Positions 1 to 7,162 of a DNA stretch of 18,692 bases are shown in pieces. The translations under genes were made by a program, and so were the position numbers. The notes below the pieces were generated by a model that saw only the letters and a program-made list of their open reading frames with translations, did no database searches and was not told the DNA's origin. This stretch comes from Lachnospiraceae bacterium UBA4292. Lineage in GTDB: Bacteria > Bacillota > Clostridia > Lachnospirales > Lachnospiraceae. Positions within the stretch are counted from its first letter, which is position 1. Each line of letters begins with the position of its first letter. The stretch spans positions 1 through 18,692 of the forward strand of contig DGVE01000082.1 in the NCBI GenBank assembly GCA_002395865.1. The letters run 5' to 3'.

Positions 1-83
1 TTGAGCAGCTCATCCACGAGCGTGGTCTTGCCGTGGTCTACATGGGCGATTATCGCCACATTTCTGATATCTTCTCTCTTCAT
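1..83 (-). CDS. typA: TypA/BipA translational GTPase, N-terminal fragment
   Basis: Only the first 27 codons are inside the window; the gene runs off the left edge. The visible protein begins [20 protein letters not shown] and continues TLVDELL. This carries the G1/P-loop of translational GTPases (AHVDHGKT, residues 13-20), and the KREDIRN lead-in is typical of TypA/BipA rather than EF-G or LepA. TypA is a ribosome-associated GTPase involved in ribosome assembly and stress adaptation. An AAAAGGA ribosome binding site lies about 8 bases upstream of the ATG at 83. The gene is divergent from yigZ and has its own promoter at 118-145. LepA is the main alternative, less likely from the N-terminus. 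Confidence 0.85.
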   Translation of the reverse strand, partial: MKREDIRNVAIIAHVDHGKTTLVDELL

Positions 84-93
84 ATCAATATCC

Positions 94-122
94 TTTTCAT
101 TCTGGCTTAACTGTGTTATAAT
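94..122 (+). promoter_or_regulatory. Sigma-A-type promoter of yigZ, extended -10
   Basis: A perfect TATAAT at 117-122 is preceded by TG one base upstream (TGtTATAAT, an extended -10). The -35 candidate TTTTCA at 94-99 is weak but sits at the ideal 17-base spacing. It would give a leader of about 65 bases before the yigZ ATG at 194. Confidence 0.6.
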
Positions 123-145
123 AGCACAAAACCCGCAGGATTCAA
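118..145 (-). promoter_or_regulatory. Sigma-A-type promoter of typA
   Basis: Read on the minus strand, TTGAAT (140-145) is followed after 16 bases by TATTAT (118-123), giving start of transcription about 28 bases before the typA ATG. Its -10 element overlaps the -10 of the opposing yigZ promoter. Confidence 0.55.
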
Positions 146-193
146 GCATTTTTTAAGATTCAACCACAGATTTACGGGATTCACGGTGAGAAG

Positions 194-850
194 ATGGCAG
201 AAACAGCTTACACTACTGTCCACAAGGGCGGAGAAGGATACTACGAAGAAAAAAAGTCGCGTTTTCTCGGCTTCACATATCATGTCGAGACCGAGGAGGA
301 GACGGAGCAGATCCTTGCAGATGCGCGCAGAAGATACCGCGACGCAAGGCATGTCTGCTACGGCTATGTCATCGACGGCACGAGGCTTCGCTTCTCCGAT
401 GACGGAGAGCCCGCGGGAACGGCCGGCAGGCAGATACTTGAACTGCTGCAGAAGGAGGGACTCACAAAAACTCTCGCCATAGTCGTCAGGTATTTCGGAG
501 GAACACTTCTGGGCACGGCGGGACTCACCCGCGCCTACACCCAGAGCACGGCTGATGCACTGGCGAATTCCTCCCTGGTACATATGCGCTCAGGCAGACA
601 GATGAGCGTCACCGCGGATTACAACTCCTACGGAAAGCTCGTGAGATTTTGCGAGGGACGCGGCATCATTATCGACGACACCGAGTTCTTGGACAATGTG
701 AAGATCACTCTCTGCCTCACGGACGAGGATGCTAAAGCGCTGTCCGCAGCCGCCACCGAAATAAGCTGCGGCAGCGCTTTGATAGACGCGGGCGAACCGC
801 TGTTCTTCGGAAGAAGCTCTTCCGGAGAGCTCATTGTAACATCCATTTAA
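194..850 (+). CDS. yigZ: YigZ/IMPACT family protein
   Basis: A 218-residue protein with the two-domain YigZ architecture: an N-terminal UPF0029/IMPACT domain (about residues 15-125) and a C-terminal DUF1949-like domain (about 140-210). Signature motifs are ARHVCYGY (51-58), DDGEPAGTAG (69-78) and YFGGTLLGTAGLTRAY (100-115). Length is usual for bacterial YigZ (about 200-220). The family is widespread, cytosolic and poorly characterised; eukaryotic IMPACT regulates GCN2 and the domain has been proposed to bind nucleic acid, so no precise reaction is assigned here. The ATG at 194 has a weak GGTGAG-type ribosome binding site. No convincing terminator follows, so transcription may continue into the class A PBP gene 167 bases downstream. 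Confidence 0.92.
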   Translation: MAETAYTTVHKGGEGYYEEKKSRFLGFTYHVETEEETEQILADARRRYRDARHVCYGYVIDGTRLRFSDDGEPAGTAGRQILELLQKEGLTKTLAIVVRYFGGTLLGTAGLTRAYTQSTADALANSSLVHMRSGRQMSVTADYNSYGKLVRFCEGRGIIIDDTEFLDNVKITLCLTDEDAKALSAAATEISCGSALIDAGEPLFFGRSSSGELIVTSI

Positions 851-876
851 CATTATTTTGCTATGAAATGTAACAT
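835..876 (+). repeat. Three phased TAACAT repeats upstream of the class A PBP gene
   Basis: TGTAACAT (835-842), TTTAACAT (846-853) and TGTAACAT (869-876) place the TAACAT core at starts 837, 848 and 871, spacings of 11 and 23 bases. The last two copies extend to TAACATTATT. The first copy lies inside the end of yigZ. Helical phasing suggests a regulator binding site, but no known operator is recognised. Confidence 0.4.
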
Positions 877-891
877 TATTGTGATACAACA

Positions 892-982
892 TGTATTGAT
901 CGCGCAGCAATCGATACAGTCCGCCAGCCGGACGCTTGCGGCTGTCCTTCAAAGAAACTCCGAACTCTGTGAGGAGTTTCTT
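892..982 (+). promoter_or_regulatory. Structured leader of the class A PBP gene: three consecutive hairpins
   Basis: The gap between yigZ and the PBP gene holds three inverted repeats in series. TGTATTGAT (892-900) pairs with ATCGATACA (910-918), 8 of 9 positions plus a G-U. CAGCCG (925-930) pairs with CGGCTG (939-944). AAGAAACTCC (952-961) pairs perfectly with GGAGTTTCTT (973-982). None is followed by a T tract, so these are not ordinary terminators. An AAGGGGAG ribosome binding site follows at 998-1005. A promoter is uncertain: a TGtGATACA extended -10-like sequence at 880-888 is the best candidate. A regulatory leader is an inference; it matches no riboswitch or T-box that I recognise. Confidence 0.4.
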
Positions 983-1017
983 CAATGAAACTATACTAAG
1001 GGGAGACGTATGGACCG

Positions 1018-3762
1018 ATGAACTATAACAGAGAAAGCGTAAGGAAAAAACTCAGATCCCAAAGCGCAGTCATGCCCAAGGTCAGGCGAAAGCTCGCCGT
1101 GACCGTATGCATGATCCTTTGTTTCGTCCTTGTGATGGCATCCACCATCGGCGGAAGCCTCGCATTCGGATCCTTCAAGGCGCTCGTGGACAACGCCACG
1201 GACATATCCTTCGATGATGTGGCGCCCGACAACTACTACACCCTCCTCTACGATGCCTCAGGCAATGTCATGGACAAGCTCGTCATGGCGGGCTCGAACC
1301 GCGAGGAGGTCTCGCTAACCGATATTCCGATCAACCTGATAAACGCATTCATCGCCATAGAGGATGAGCGCTTCTGGATACACAACGGTATCGACTTAAA
1401 GGGTATCATAAGGGCAGCAGCCATAGCCGCGACCACCTTCGATTTAAGCCAGGGCGCCAGCACCATCACGCAGCAGCTGATAAAGAACAGCGTGTTCGGC
1501 GGAGGAGCGGAGAGCGGCATCGGCCAGAGGATAGAGAGAAAGGTTCAGGAGCAGGCTCTGGCTATCATACTGGAGAAGAAGCTTTCAAAGAACGTTATCC
1601 TCGAGAACTATCTCAACACGATCAACCTGGGAAGCAACTGCCTCGGAGTACAGTCGGCTGCCAACAGATATTTCGCCAAGGACGCGAAGGATCTGACTCT
1701 TTCAGAGTGCGCGGTGATCGCCGCCATCACTCAGAACCCCAGCGCCAACAACCCCATCCGCTTCCCGGAAAACAACAGGAAGCGTCAGCAGCGTGTGCTT
1801 CAGAACATGAAGAACCAGGGCTACATCACCGAGGAGCAGTACAGACTTGCGCTTTCTGACGATGTCTACTCGAGGATACAGATCACCTCCGCGGGAACCA
1901 GCTCGGCCATATACAGCTACTTCACGGACGCAGTCATCGAGCAGGTGGTTGCAGACCTTCAGGAACAGCTGGGTTATTCGCAGACTCAGGCCTACAACCT
2001 GATCTACTCCGGCGGCCTCTCGATCTACACGACCATGGATCCGAGGATACAGAGCATCGCAGATACGGAGGTCAACGATCCGGACAATTACCCCTTCGAA
2101 TACTACTCCGTCACCTACCGCCTGCGCATCACAGGCGAGAACGGACAGGAATACGATTACAGTGAAAATGACCTCATCACATTTATAAGAACAGAGCTGG
2201 GCCGTAAAGGTTTTGACGGCATGTTCGAATCGGAAGAGGATATAAAGTACTGCATCGACAGGTTCAAGAGCAAATACATTCCGGACAATAAGGGCATCAT
2301 CCGCGAAAGCCTGATAAAGACCCTGCAGCCTCAGGTATCCTTAGTCATCACAGATCAGGCCACCGGCTATGTGCGCGCCGTGTGCGGTGGAAGGGGCGAA
2401 AAGACCGCCAATCTCGCGTTAAACCGCGCCACCCAGTCCACAAGGCAGCCCGGCTCCACATTCAAGGTCCTGTCCACATTTGCGCCGGCTCTTGACACCT
2501 GCGGCGACACGCTCGCATCCGTCTACTACGACTCGCCTGTCACGGCGGACGGCCAGTCCTTCTCGAACTGGTGGGGCGATGAGTATCTGGGCTATGTGAA
2601 TATACGCGACGCGATAGCGTATTCCATGAACCTGCCCACTCTCCACTGCCTGCTTGAGACGGTATCAGTCGATCTGGCTTATGACTATGTGGAGAAGTTC
2701 GGTATAAGCACTCTTGTGGATTATCAGAAGAACGCGGACGGCACGGTATACACCGACCGGGTATCCTCCCTGGCTCTCGGCGGCCTCACGAAGGGCGTGA
2801 CCAATCTCGAGCTCACCGAGGCATACGCCGCCATAGCAAACGGCGGCAAATACGTTGAGCCCACCTTCTACACGAAGGTGTTGAACCACGACGTTATTGA
2901 GATCATTTCCGCAATCCAGAAGACCAGCCGCGTGATAAAGCCCCAAACGGCATCACTGCTTACTCAGGCAATGGAATCCACCTTCGGAAGGAACCTGTCC
3001 ACCGGCTATTCGGACATCAATCCTAACATACTGCCCACAGGTCTCGGACACGATTTCGAGGGCATGAGCCTGGCGGCGAAATCAGGTTCCACAACCGACA
3101 ATAACGATGTGTGGTTCGTGGGCTACAGTCCCTATTACACCTGCGGAATATGGTCGGGCTATGACAGGGGCCGCACCCTTGTGAGCGGACAGAGCTACCA
3201 CAAGGACATCTGGACGAATATCATGAAGCGCATCCACGCAGGCCTGTCCGACATCGGATGGGAGGTCAACACTGATGTGGTCACCGCGAAGATCTGCTCC
3301 AAGAGCGGTCTTCTGGCGATACCGGGCGTCTGTGACAAATGCGAGGGTCACGGCGTCGTATATACGGAGTATTTCACAAAAGACACGGTTCCAACCAAGA
3401 CCTGTACATGCCACGAAAAGTTATCGATATGCAGCGAGGGAAAAGCGATAGCGGGCGACTACTGTCCTCCGGATGAGGTCGGGGAGCGCGTATTCATAAG
3501 ACTCTCGGACGAGCAGCTTCACGCATCGTATGTGACCGATGACATGAGCTATGCGCTTCCGGCGGACATGGGCAAATGCCGCATCCACACGGAGCCCGAG
3601 ACCACAACGCCTGAGGAGACTACCACTGAGGAACCCACCACGAAGGAGAAGGAGACGAAGGGGTCCTCTGGGGACGGGTCCGTTGAGAGCAGCGCCGAAG
3701 CCGGGGAGAACACTTCCGCAGCTGAAAAAGAGGCCGCAACGGCCCCCGAAAATAAAGAGTAA
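1018..3762 (+). CDS. Class A penicillin-binding protein (bifunctional transglycosylase/transpeptidase, PBP1A-like)
   Basis: A 914-residue membrane-anchored peptidoglycan synthase. A basic cytoplasmic tail leads to one transmembrane helix (about 26-50). The GT51 transglycosylase domain shows the catalytic EDERFWIHNG (Glu115), GASTITQQ (146-153), RKVQEQ (174-179) and ENYLN (196-200). The transpeptidase domain has the nucleophile in STFK (Ser480, Lys483), SMN (536-538) and KSG (688-690) in place of the commoner KTG. An extra segment (about 352-430) separates the domains. A Cys-rich module (eight Cys between 760 and 854) and a Thr/Glu/Ser tail (860-914) end the protein. The ATG at 1018 overlaps the stop of a three-codon frame starting at 1010; the ribosome binding site at 998-1005 is 12 bases from 1018. 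It converges on ftsZ. Confidence 0.93.
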   Translation: MNYNRESVRKKLRSQSAVMPKVRRKLAVTVCMILCFVLVMASTIGGSLAFGSFKALVDNATDISFDDVAPDNYYTLLYDASGNVMDKLVMAGSNREEVSLTDIPINLINAFIAIEDERFWIHNGIDLKGIIRAAAIAATTFDLSQGASTITQQLIKNSVFGGGAESGIGQRIERKVQEQALAIILEKKLSKNVILENYLNTINLGSNCLGVQSAANRYFAKDAKDLTLSECAVIAAITQNPSANNPIRFPENNRKRQQRVLQNMKNQGYITEEQYRLALSDDVYSRIQITSAGTSSAIYSYFTDAVIEQVVADLQEQLGYSQTQAYNLIYSGGLSIYTTMDPRIQSIADTEVNDPDNYPFEYYSVTYRLRITGENGQEYDYSENDLITFIRTELGRKGFDGMFESEEDIKYCIDRFKSKYIPDNKGIIRESLIKTLQPQVSLVITDQATGYVRAVCGGRGEKTANLALNRATQSTRQPGSTFKVLSTFAPALDTCGDTLASVYYDSPVTADGQSFSNWWGDEYLGYVNIRDAIAYSMNLPTLHCLLETVSVDLAYDYVEKFGISTLVDYQKNADGTVYTDRVSSLALGGLTKGVTNLELTEAYAAIANGGKYVEPTFYTKVLNHDVIEIISAIQKTSRVIKPQTASLLTQAMESTFGRNLSTGYSDINPNILPTGLGHDFEGMSLAAKSGSTTDNNDVWFVGYSPYYTCGIWSGYDRGRTLVSGQSYHKDIWTNIMKRIHAGLSDIGWEVNTDVVTAKICSKSGLLAIPGVCDKCEGHGVVYTEYFTKDTVPTKTCTCHEKLSICSEGKAIAGDYCPPDEVGERVFIRLSDEQLHASYVTDDMSYALPADMGKCRIHTEPETTTPEETTTEEPTTKEKETKGSSGDGSVESSAEAGENTSAAEKEAATAPENKE

Positions 3763-3794
3763 ACGGCCGCAGCAAAGCGACCGCAACATAAGTT

Positions 3795-3828
3795 AAAAGA
3801 CCGGAGGCTCGAATGCCTCCGGTCTTTT
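3795..3828. terminator. Bidirectional terminator between the class A PBP gene and ftsZ
   Basis: AAAAGACCGGAGGC (3795-3808), a six-base loop, then GCCTCCGGTCTTTT (3815-3828): a GC-rich 10-bp core flanked by A4 and T4. The symmetry lets it act on both convergent genes, 33 bases after the PBP stop and 10 bases after the ftsZ stop. Confidence 0.9.
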
Positions 3829-3837
3829 ATTATTCAA

Positions 3838-5046
3838 TTATTTCTTGAGGAAGCTGGGGATGCGAACAGACTGTGTGCTGTTATTGGTCTCCTGCTTCTT
3901 GCCGAATGAAGTGGTACGAGCCTTCGGTGAGAATGAGTTCAGAGTCTCCTCGTCGAGCTCATCCTTGTCATCCTTGGAAGGAGCCTCTGCAGCCTCCTCC
4001 TTCTTCGGAGCATCATCCACATGGGTAGTGGGCTTAGCTGTGTAAACGGGTCTTACGGATGTCTTGGACTTGAAGCCTGCCGCGACGCCCGCTGTCTTGT
4101 CCTCTACGCCTGTGGCGATAACGGTGATGCGTACGGTGTCCGCATTCTCATCATCATATGAGGTACCGAAGATGATGTTGGCATCCTCTCCCGCAAGCTC
4201 CTGAACGGTGCTGATGGCCTCGTATACCTCGGGAAGGCTTACGTCGCCGGTGATGTTTATAAGGACGTGAGAAGCACCCTCGATGGTGGTCTCAAGCAGC
4301 GGGCTTGAAAGCGCGTCGTGCATAGCTGATGTAGCCTTGTCGTCGCCCTTTGCCTCGCCGATACCGATGTGCGCGATACCCTTGTCCTTCATTACAGTCT
4401 GAACGTCTGCGAAGTCGAGGTTGATGAGACCGGGGTTGTTTATAAGGTCCGTGATACCCTGTACGCCCTGCTGGAGAACTTCATCTGCCCTCTTGAATGC
4501 GTCGAGGATAGTGGTCCTTCTGTCAGATATCTGAAGAAGTCTGTCGTTCGGAATAACGATAAGGGTGTCAACGTTAGCCTTGAGCTTGTCGATACCCTCC
4601 ATGGCATTTGCCAGTCTGACCTTGCCCTCGAATGTGAAAGGCTTCGTAACAACGCCAACCGTAAGGATACCCATCTCCTTAGCCAGACCTGCCACGATGG
4701 GAGCCGCGCCTGTACCGGTTCCGCCGCCCATACCGCAGGTTATGAATACCATGTCTGCGCCGGAGAGCATCTCTGTGAGCTCCTCCTGGCTCTCCTGTGC
4801 GGCCTTCTCACCGATCTCGGGAACTGCACCCGCACCGAGTCCCTTTGTAAGCTTCTCGCCTATCTGGATAGCCTTCGGAGCCTTGCACAGCTGAAGTGCC
4901 TGCTTATCTGTATTGATACCGATGAATTCTACACCGGCAATATTCTCATCGATCATGCGGTTCACAGCGTTATTGCCTGCGCCGCCGATACCCACAACTA
5001 TTATTTTGGCTGCGCCTTCATTTTCATTGATCTTTATCTCTAACAA
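3838..5046 (-). CDS. ftsZ: Cell division GTPase FtsZ
   Basis: Tubulin-like GTPase that assembles the Z-ring. Visible motifs are [12 protein letters not shown] (19-30), the tubulin signature GGGTGTG (107-113), the T7 synergy loop NLDFADVQ (209-216, with Asp211 and Asp214) and a C-terminal partner-binding peptide RIPSFLKK after a variable acidic linker. I place the start at the TTG at 5046, giving 402 residues beginning [10 protein letters not shown], the usual FtsZ N-terminus. It has AGGGAGG eight bases upstream. An ATG at 5070 would add eight residues (MHPREANP), but it has no ribosome binding site and would place the Shine-Dalgarno sequence inside the gene. ftsZ has its own promoter and converges on the class A PBP gene. 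No ftsA lies beside it. Confidence 0.97.
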   Translation of the reverse strand: MLEIKINENEGAAKIIVVGIGGAGNNAVNRMIDENIAGVEFIGINTDKQALQLCKAPKAIQIGEKLTKGLGAGAVPEIGEKAAQESQEELTEMLSGADMVFITCGMGGGTGTGAAPIVAGLAKEMGILTVGVVTKPFTFEGKVRLANAMEGIDKLKANVDTLIVIPNDRLLQISDRRTTILDAFKRADEVLQQGVQGITDLINNPGLINLDFADVQTVMKDKGIAHIGIGEAKGDDKATSAMHDALSSPLLETTIEGASHVLINITGDVSLPEVYEAISTVQELAGEDANIIFGTSYDDENADTVRITVIATGVEDKTAGVAAGFKSKTSVRPVYTAKPTTHVDDAPKKEEAAEAPSKDDKDELDEETLNSFSPKARTTSFGKKQETNNSTQSVRIPSFLKK

Positions 5047-5075
5047 CGGATTTGCCTCCCTGGGATGCATATTAT

Positions 5076-5091
5076 GGCGGACTCGACCGCC
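5076..5091 (-). other. Small hairpin in the ftsZ 5' untranslated region
   Basis: GGCGG (5076-5080) and CCGCC (5087-5091) form a 5-bp GC stem with a six-base loop between the predicted transcription start (about 5103) and the ftsZ ribosome binding site. No T tract follows. It could tune messenger stability or translation; function is not shown. Confidence 0.3.
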
Positions 5092-5109
5092 CGAAAACCC
5101 ACAAGCTAT

Positions 5110-5138
5110 ACTATAGGTGATTTTGCGAAATATTGCAA
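5110..5138 (-). promoter_or_regulatory. Dedicated ftsZ promoter
   Basis: On the minus strand TTGCAA (5133-5138), a 17-base spacer and TATAGT (5110-5115) form a near-consensus sigma-A promoter. It lies downstream of the ftsQ terminator, so ftsZ can be transcribed independently of the dcw operon. Predicted leader about 57 bases. Confidence 0.75.
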
Positions 5139-5175
5139 CCCAAAAAATAAAAATTCTTCAAAAAAATGCAGCAAA

Positions 5176-5201
5176 CGGCATGGTCAGGATACGCCATGCC
5201 G
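5176..5201 (-). terminator. Terminator after ftsQ, end of the dcw operon
   Basis: CGGCATGG (5176-5183) pairs with CCATGCCG (5194-5201), loop of 10. On the minus strand the stem begins directly after the ftsQ stop codon and is followed by TTTGCTGCATTTTTTT. The T tract is interrupted, so efficiency may be partial. Confidence 0.6.
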
Positions 5202-5936
5202 CTACTGCCCGCTCTTTGTATTCTTTTTAAAGACGTATTCGACCACATCGTTCACCATCGAGTAGTCATCCAGGTATAACGTCCCCTCCTCGTTCTTTAT
5301 CTGAGGCCAGATATCCACCAGAGTATGTATCTTTTTCTCAAGCTCCGTAGCCTCTCCCAGCCACACGAGAATGCCTCCCATATATAGAGTCGCCTTCAAA
5401 TTCCTGTCGAAATAGACCCTGTCGACCTTCAGGCCGGACTCGTTTATGAGCCTCGAGAGCACCAGTGTGGCGTAGAACAGATTGCTGTCCTCGACGGGAA
5501 GCTTCGAGTTCAGCACGAAATAGTCAAAGCCTATACCGTCGATGAAGAGCAGCCCGTCGATCTTCTCCGAGGATGCCTCGACTATATATCCCTCCACATC
5601 AAAATAGAGATACGTGCCCATGTAGGGTATGTACCCTATGAGGCTCTTCTCGTACACCATCACCTCGGCACAGTTGATGCCTGTAATGGTTATCTCATAG
5701 CTTTTGATGAAGGGAATCTCCCTCTGCTTGCCGAACTCTCTGTTCCACAGCGCATAGACCGTGCGCGTGTCGTTATCCTCCGGGAAAAGCAGGGCTCTTA
5801 CCTCCTCATCGGTGTAATAGGTATTGCCCTCCACGACTATATCCGTGAGGCGGATGTTCCACACCGCGTAGAATATGAGGCAGAGGGTCCCCGTTACCGC
5901 AAGGATCACGGCAAGCTTTTTCAGTGCTTTTTTCAT
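5202..5936 (-). CDS. ftsQ: Cell division protein FtsQ/DivIB
   Basis: A 244-residue bitopic protein. It has a short basic N-terminus, one transmembrane helix (about 8-28) and then a POTRA domain beginning LTDIVVEGNTYYTDEEV (residues 30-46), followed by a beta domain. FtsQ/DivIB forms a complex with FtsL and DivIC-type proteins outside the membrane and controls septal wall synthesis by FtsW and the class B PBP. The start ATG overlaps the ftsW stop by four bases (ATGA), a sign of translational coupling. It is the last gene of the operon, followed by a terminator. Sequence conservation in this family is low, so the call rests on the hydrophobic layout, the POTRA start and location between ftsW and ftsZ. 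Confidence 0.88.
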   Translation of the reverse strand: MKKALKKLAVILAVTGTLCLIFYAVWNIRLTDIVVEGNTYYTDEEVRALLFPEDNDTRTVYALWNREFGKQREIPFIKSYEITITGINCAEVMVYEKSLIGYIPYMGTYLYFDVEGYIVEASSEKIDGLLFIDGIGFDYFVLNSKLPVEDSNLFYATLVLSRLINESGLKVDRVYFDRNLKATLYMGGILVWLGEATELEKKIHTLVDIWPQIKNEEGTLYLDDYSMVNDVVEYVFKKNTKSGQ

Positions 5937-7147
5937 CTGCCTTTAACCTTTATCTGATTGGATACCGAAAGGGCAAGCCCGATCTCGCATATCAGCACCA
6001 TCAGGGCGCTTCCGCCGTAGCTTATGAACGGAAGCGTGATACCCGTGTTCGGCATCAGATTCGTCACGACCGCTATATTCAGGAGCACCTGCAGACTCAT
6101 ATGTATCATGATACCGGTCGTAAGTACCGCGCCGGTCATGTCAGGTGCGTTGTTTGCTATAAACATCAGTCTGAAGATCATTATCACATACAGGGCTATA
6201 ACGAAGAAAGCCCCGCATATTCCCAGTTCCTCACAGATGATGGTGAAGATCATATCGTTCTGAGCCTCGGGAAGAAAGCCCAGCTTCTGAATGGAGCTTC
6301 CGAGTCCCTTGCCGAATATGCCTCCGCTTCCGATGGCATACAGTCCCTGCAGCACCTGATGTGTCTCCTCGGCCTTGCTCTGCTCCGGATGCAGCCACGC
6401 CTCTATTCGTCTGTTTCTGTAGCCCTCGAGGAAGCCGTCAAGAGCTCCCACATTGTAAAGAACGACTATCATTACGATACCGAAGATGAATAAAAAGGGA
6501 AAGATGCCCTTGATCTTCGAAGTCACATAGCAGGTCCAGTACCCGATAAGCGCTATGATGAGTGCAGTACTCAGATTCGATTTAACGACTATGCCGAAGC
6601 CCGCCACCGCAAAAAGCAGTCCGATAAATGAGTATTTGAACTCGGACCAGAAGTTGGCCCCCTTGTCCACGTAGAACTTCACCAGATACCATGCGAGTAC
6701 AAGGACCAGAGCCGGCTTAAGAAGCTCCGATGGCTGTACGGATACGCCTCCCATGTTCAGCCACCTCTGCGAACCGTTCGCGCTGTTTCCCATAAAAAGC
6801 ACCACTCCGTTTAACGCAAAGGCCGCCAGATATATGGGAAGACCCAGCTTCACTATCCAGTGATAGTCGAGCTTAGATATGATGATGGCCAGTACAAATG
6901 ATATTCCCGCGAACGTCAGCTGCTTCTTCACTGAGAAAAAGGCGTTGTTATAGGTGATGGCATCCGAGTAGGATGTCGTGGAATAGACCATTATGATGCC
7001 AAAGAGCACCAAAAAGAGCACGACAAAAACAAGCCCATAATCGTAGAACTCATGGGTCCCTCTGTAGAAGATATTCTTCACCCATCTCATAAAAGGGCTG
7101 ATATTCTGTTCGGGCTGCACGGCCCCGGGCTGATTTGTCTCACTCAT
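5933..7147 (-). CDS. ftsW: FtsW, SEDS-family peptidoglycan glycosyltransferase
   Basis: A 404-residue polytopic membrane protein of the SEDS family (about ten helices). It polymerises glycan strands from lipid II at the septum with its partner class B PBP. Motifs include GSQRWLNMGGVSVQPSELLK (125-144), AIGSGGIFGKGLG (271-283), LPEAQNDMIF (292-301, with Asp298 at the catalytic aspartate position of the family) and PNTGITLPFISYGGS (366-380). RodA and SpoVE are paralogues; location among murD, ftsQ and the class B PBP favours FtsW. A cytoplasmic Gln/Pro-containing N-terminal extension of about 35 residues precedes the first helix. AGGTG lies six bases before the ATG, in the 15-base gap after murD. 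Confidence 0.93.
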   Translation of the reverse strand: MSETNQPGAVQPEQNISPFMRWVKNIFYRGTHEFYDYGLVFVVLFLVLFGIIMVYSTTSYSDAITYNNAFFSVKKQLTFAGISFVLAIIISKLDYHWIVKLGLPIYLAAFALNGVVLFMGNSANGSQRWLNMGGVSVQPSELLKPALVLVLAWYLVKFYVDKGANFWSEFKYSFIGLLFAVAGFGIVVKSNLSTALIIALIGYWTCYVTSKIKGIFPFLFIFGIVMIVVLYNVGALDGFLEGYRNRRIEAWLHPEQSKAEETHQVLQGLYAIGSGGIFGKGLGSSIQKLGFLPEAQNDMIFTIICEELGICGAFFVIALYVIMIFRLMFIANNAPDMTGAVLTTGIMIHMSLQVLLNIAVVTNLMPNTGITLPFISYGGSALMVLICEIGLALSVSNQIKVKGR

Positions 7148-7162
7148 CTAACGCACCTGTAT

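Noticed and set aside
851..1017. T-box, riboswitch or small RNA in the gap before the class A PBP gene
   Set aside because: The hairpins lack a T-box motif, a known aptamer consensus and a terminator T tract, so only an unnamed structured leader is reported.
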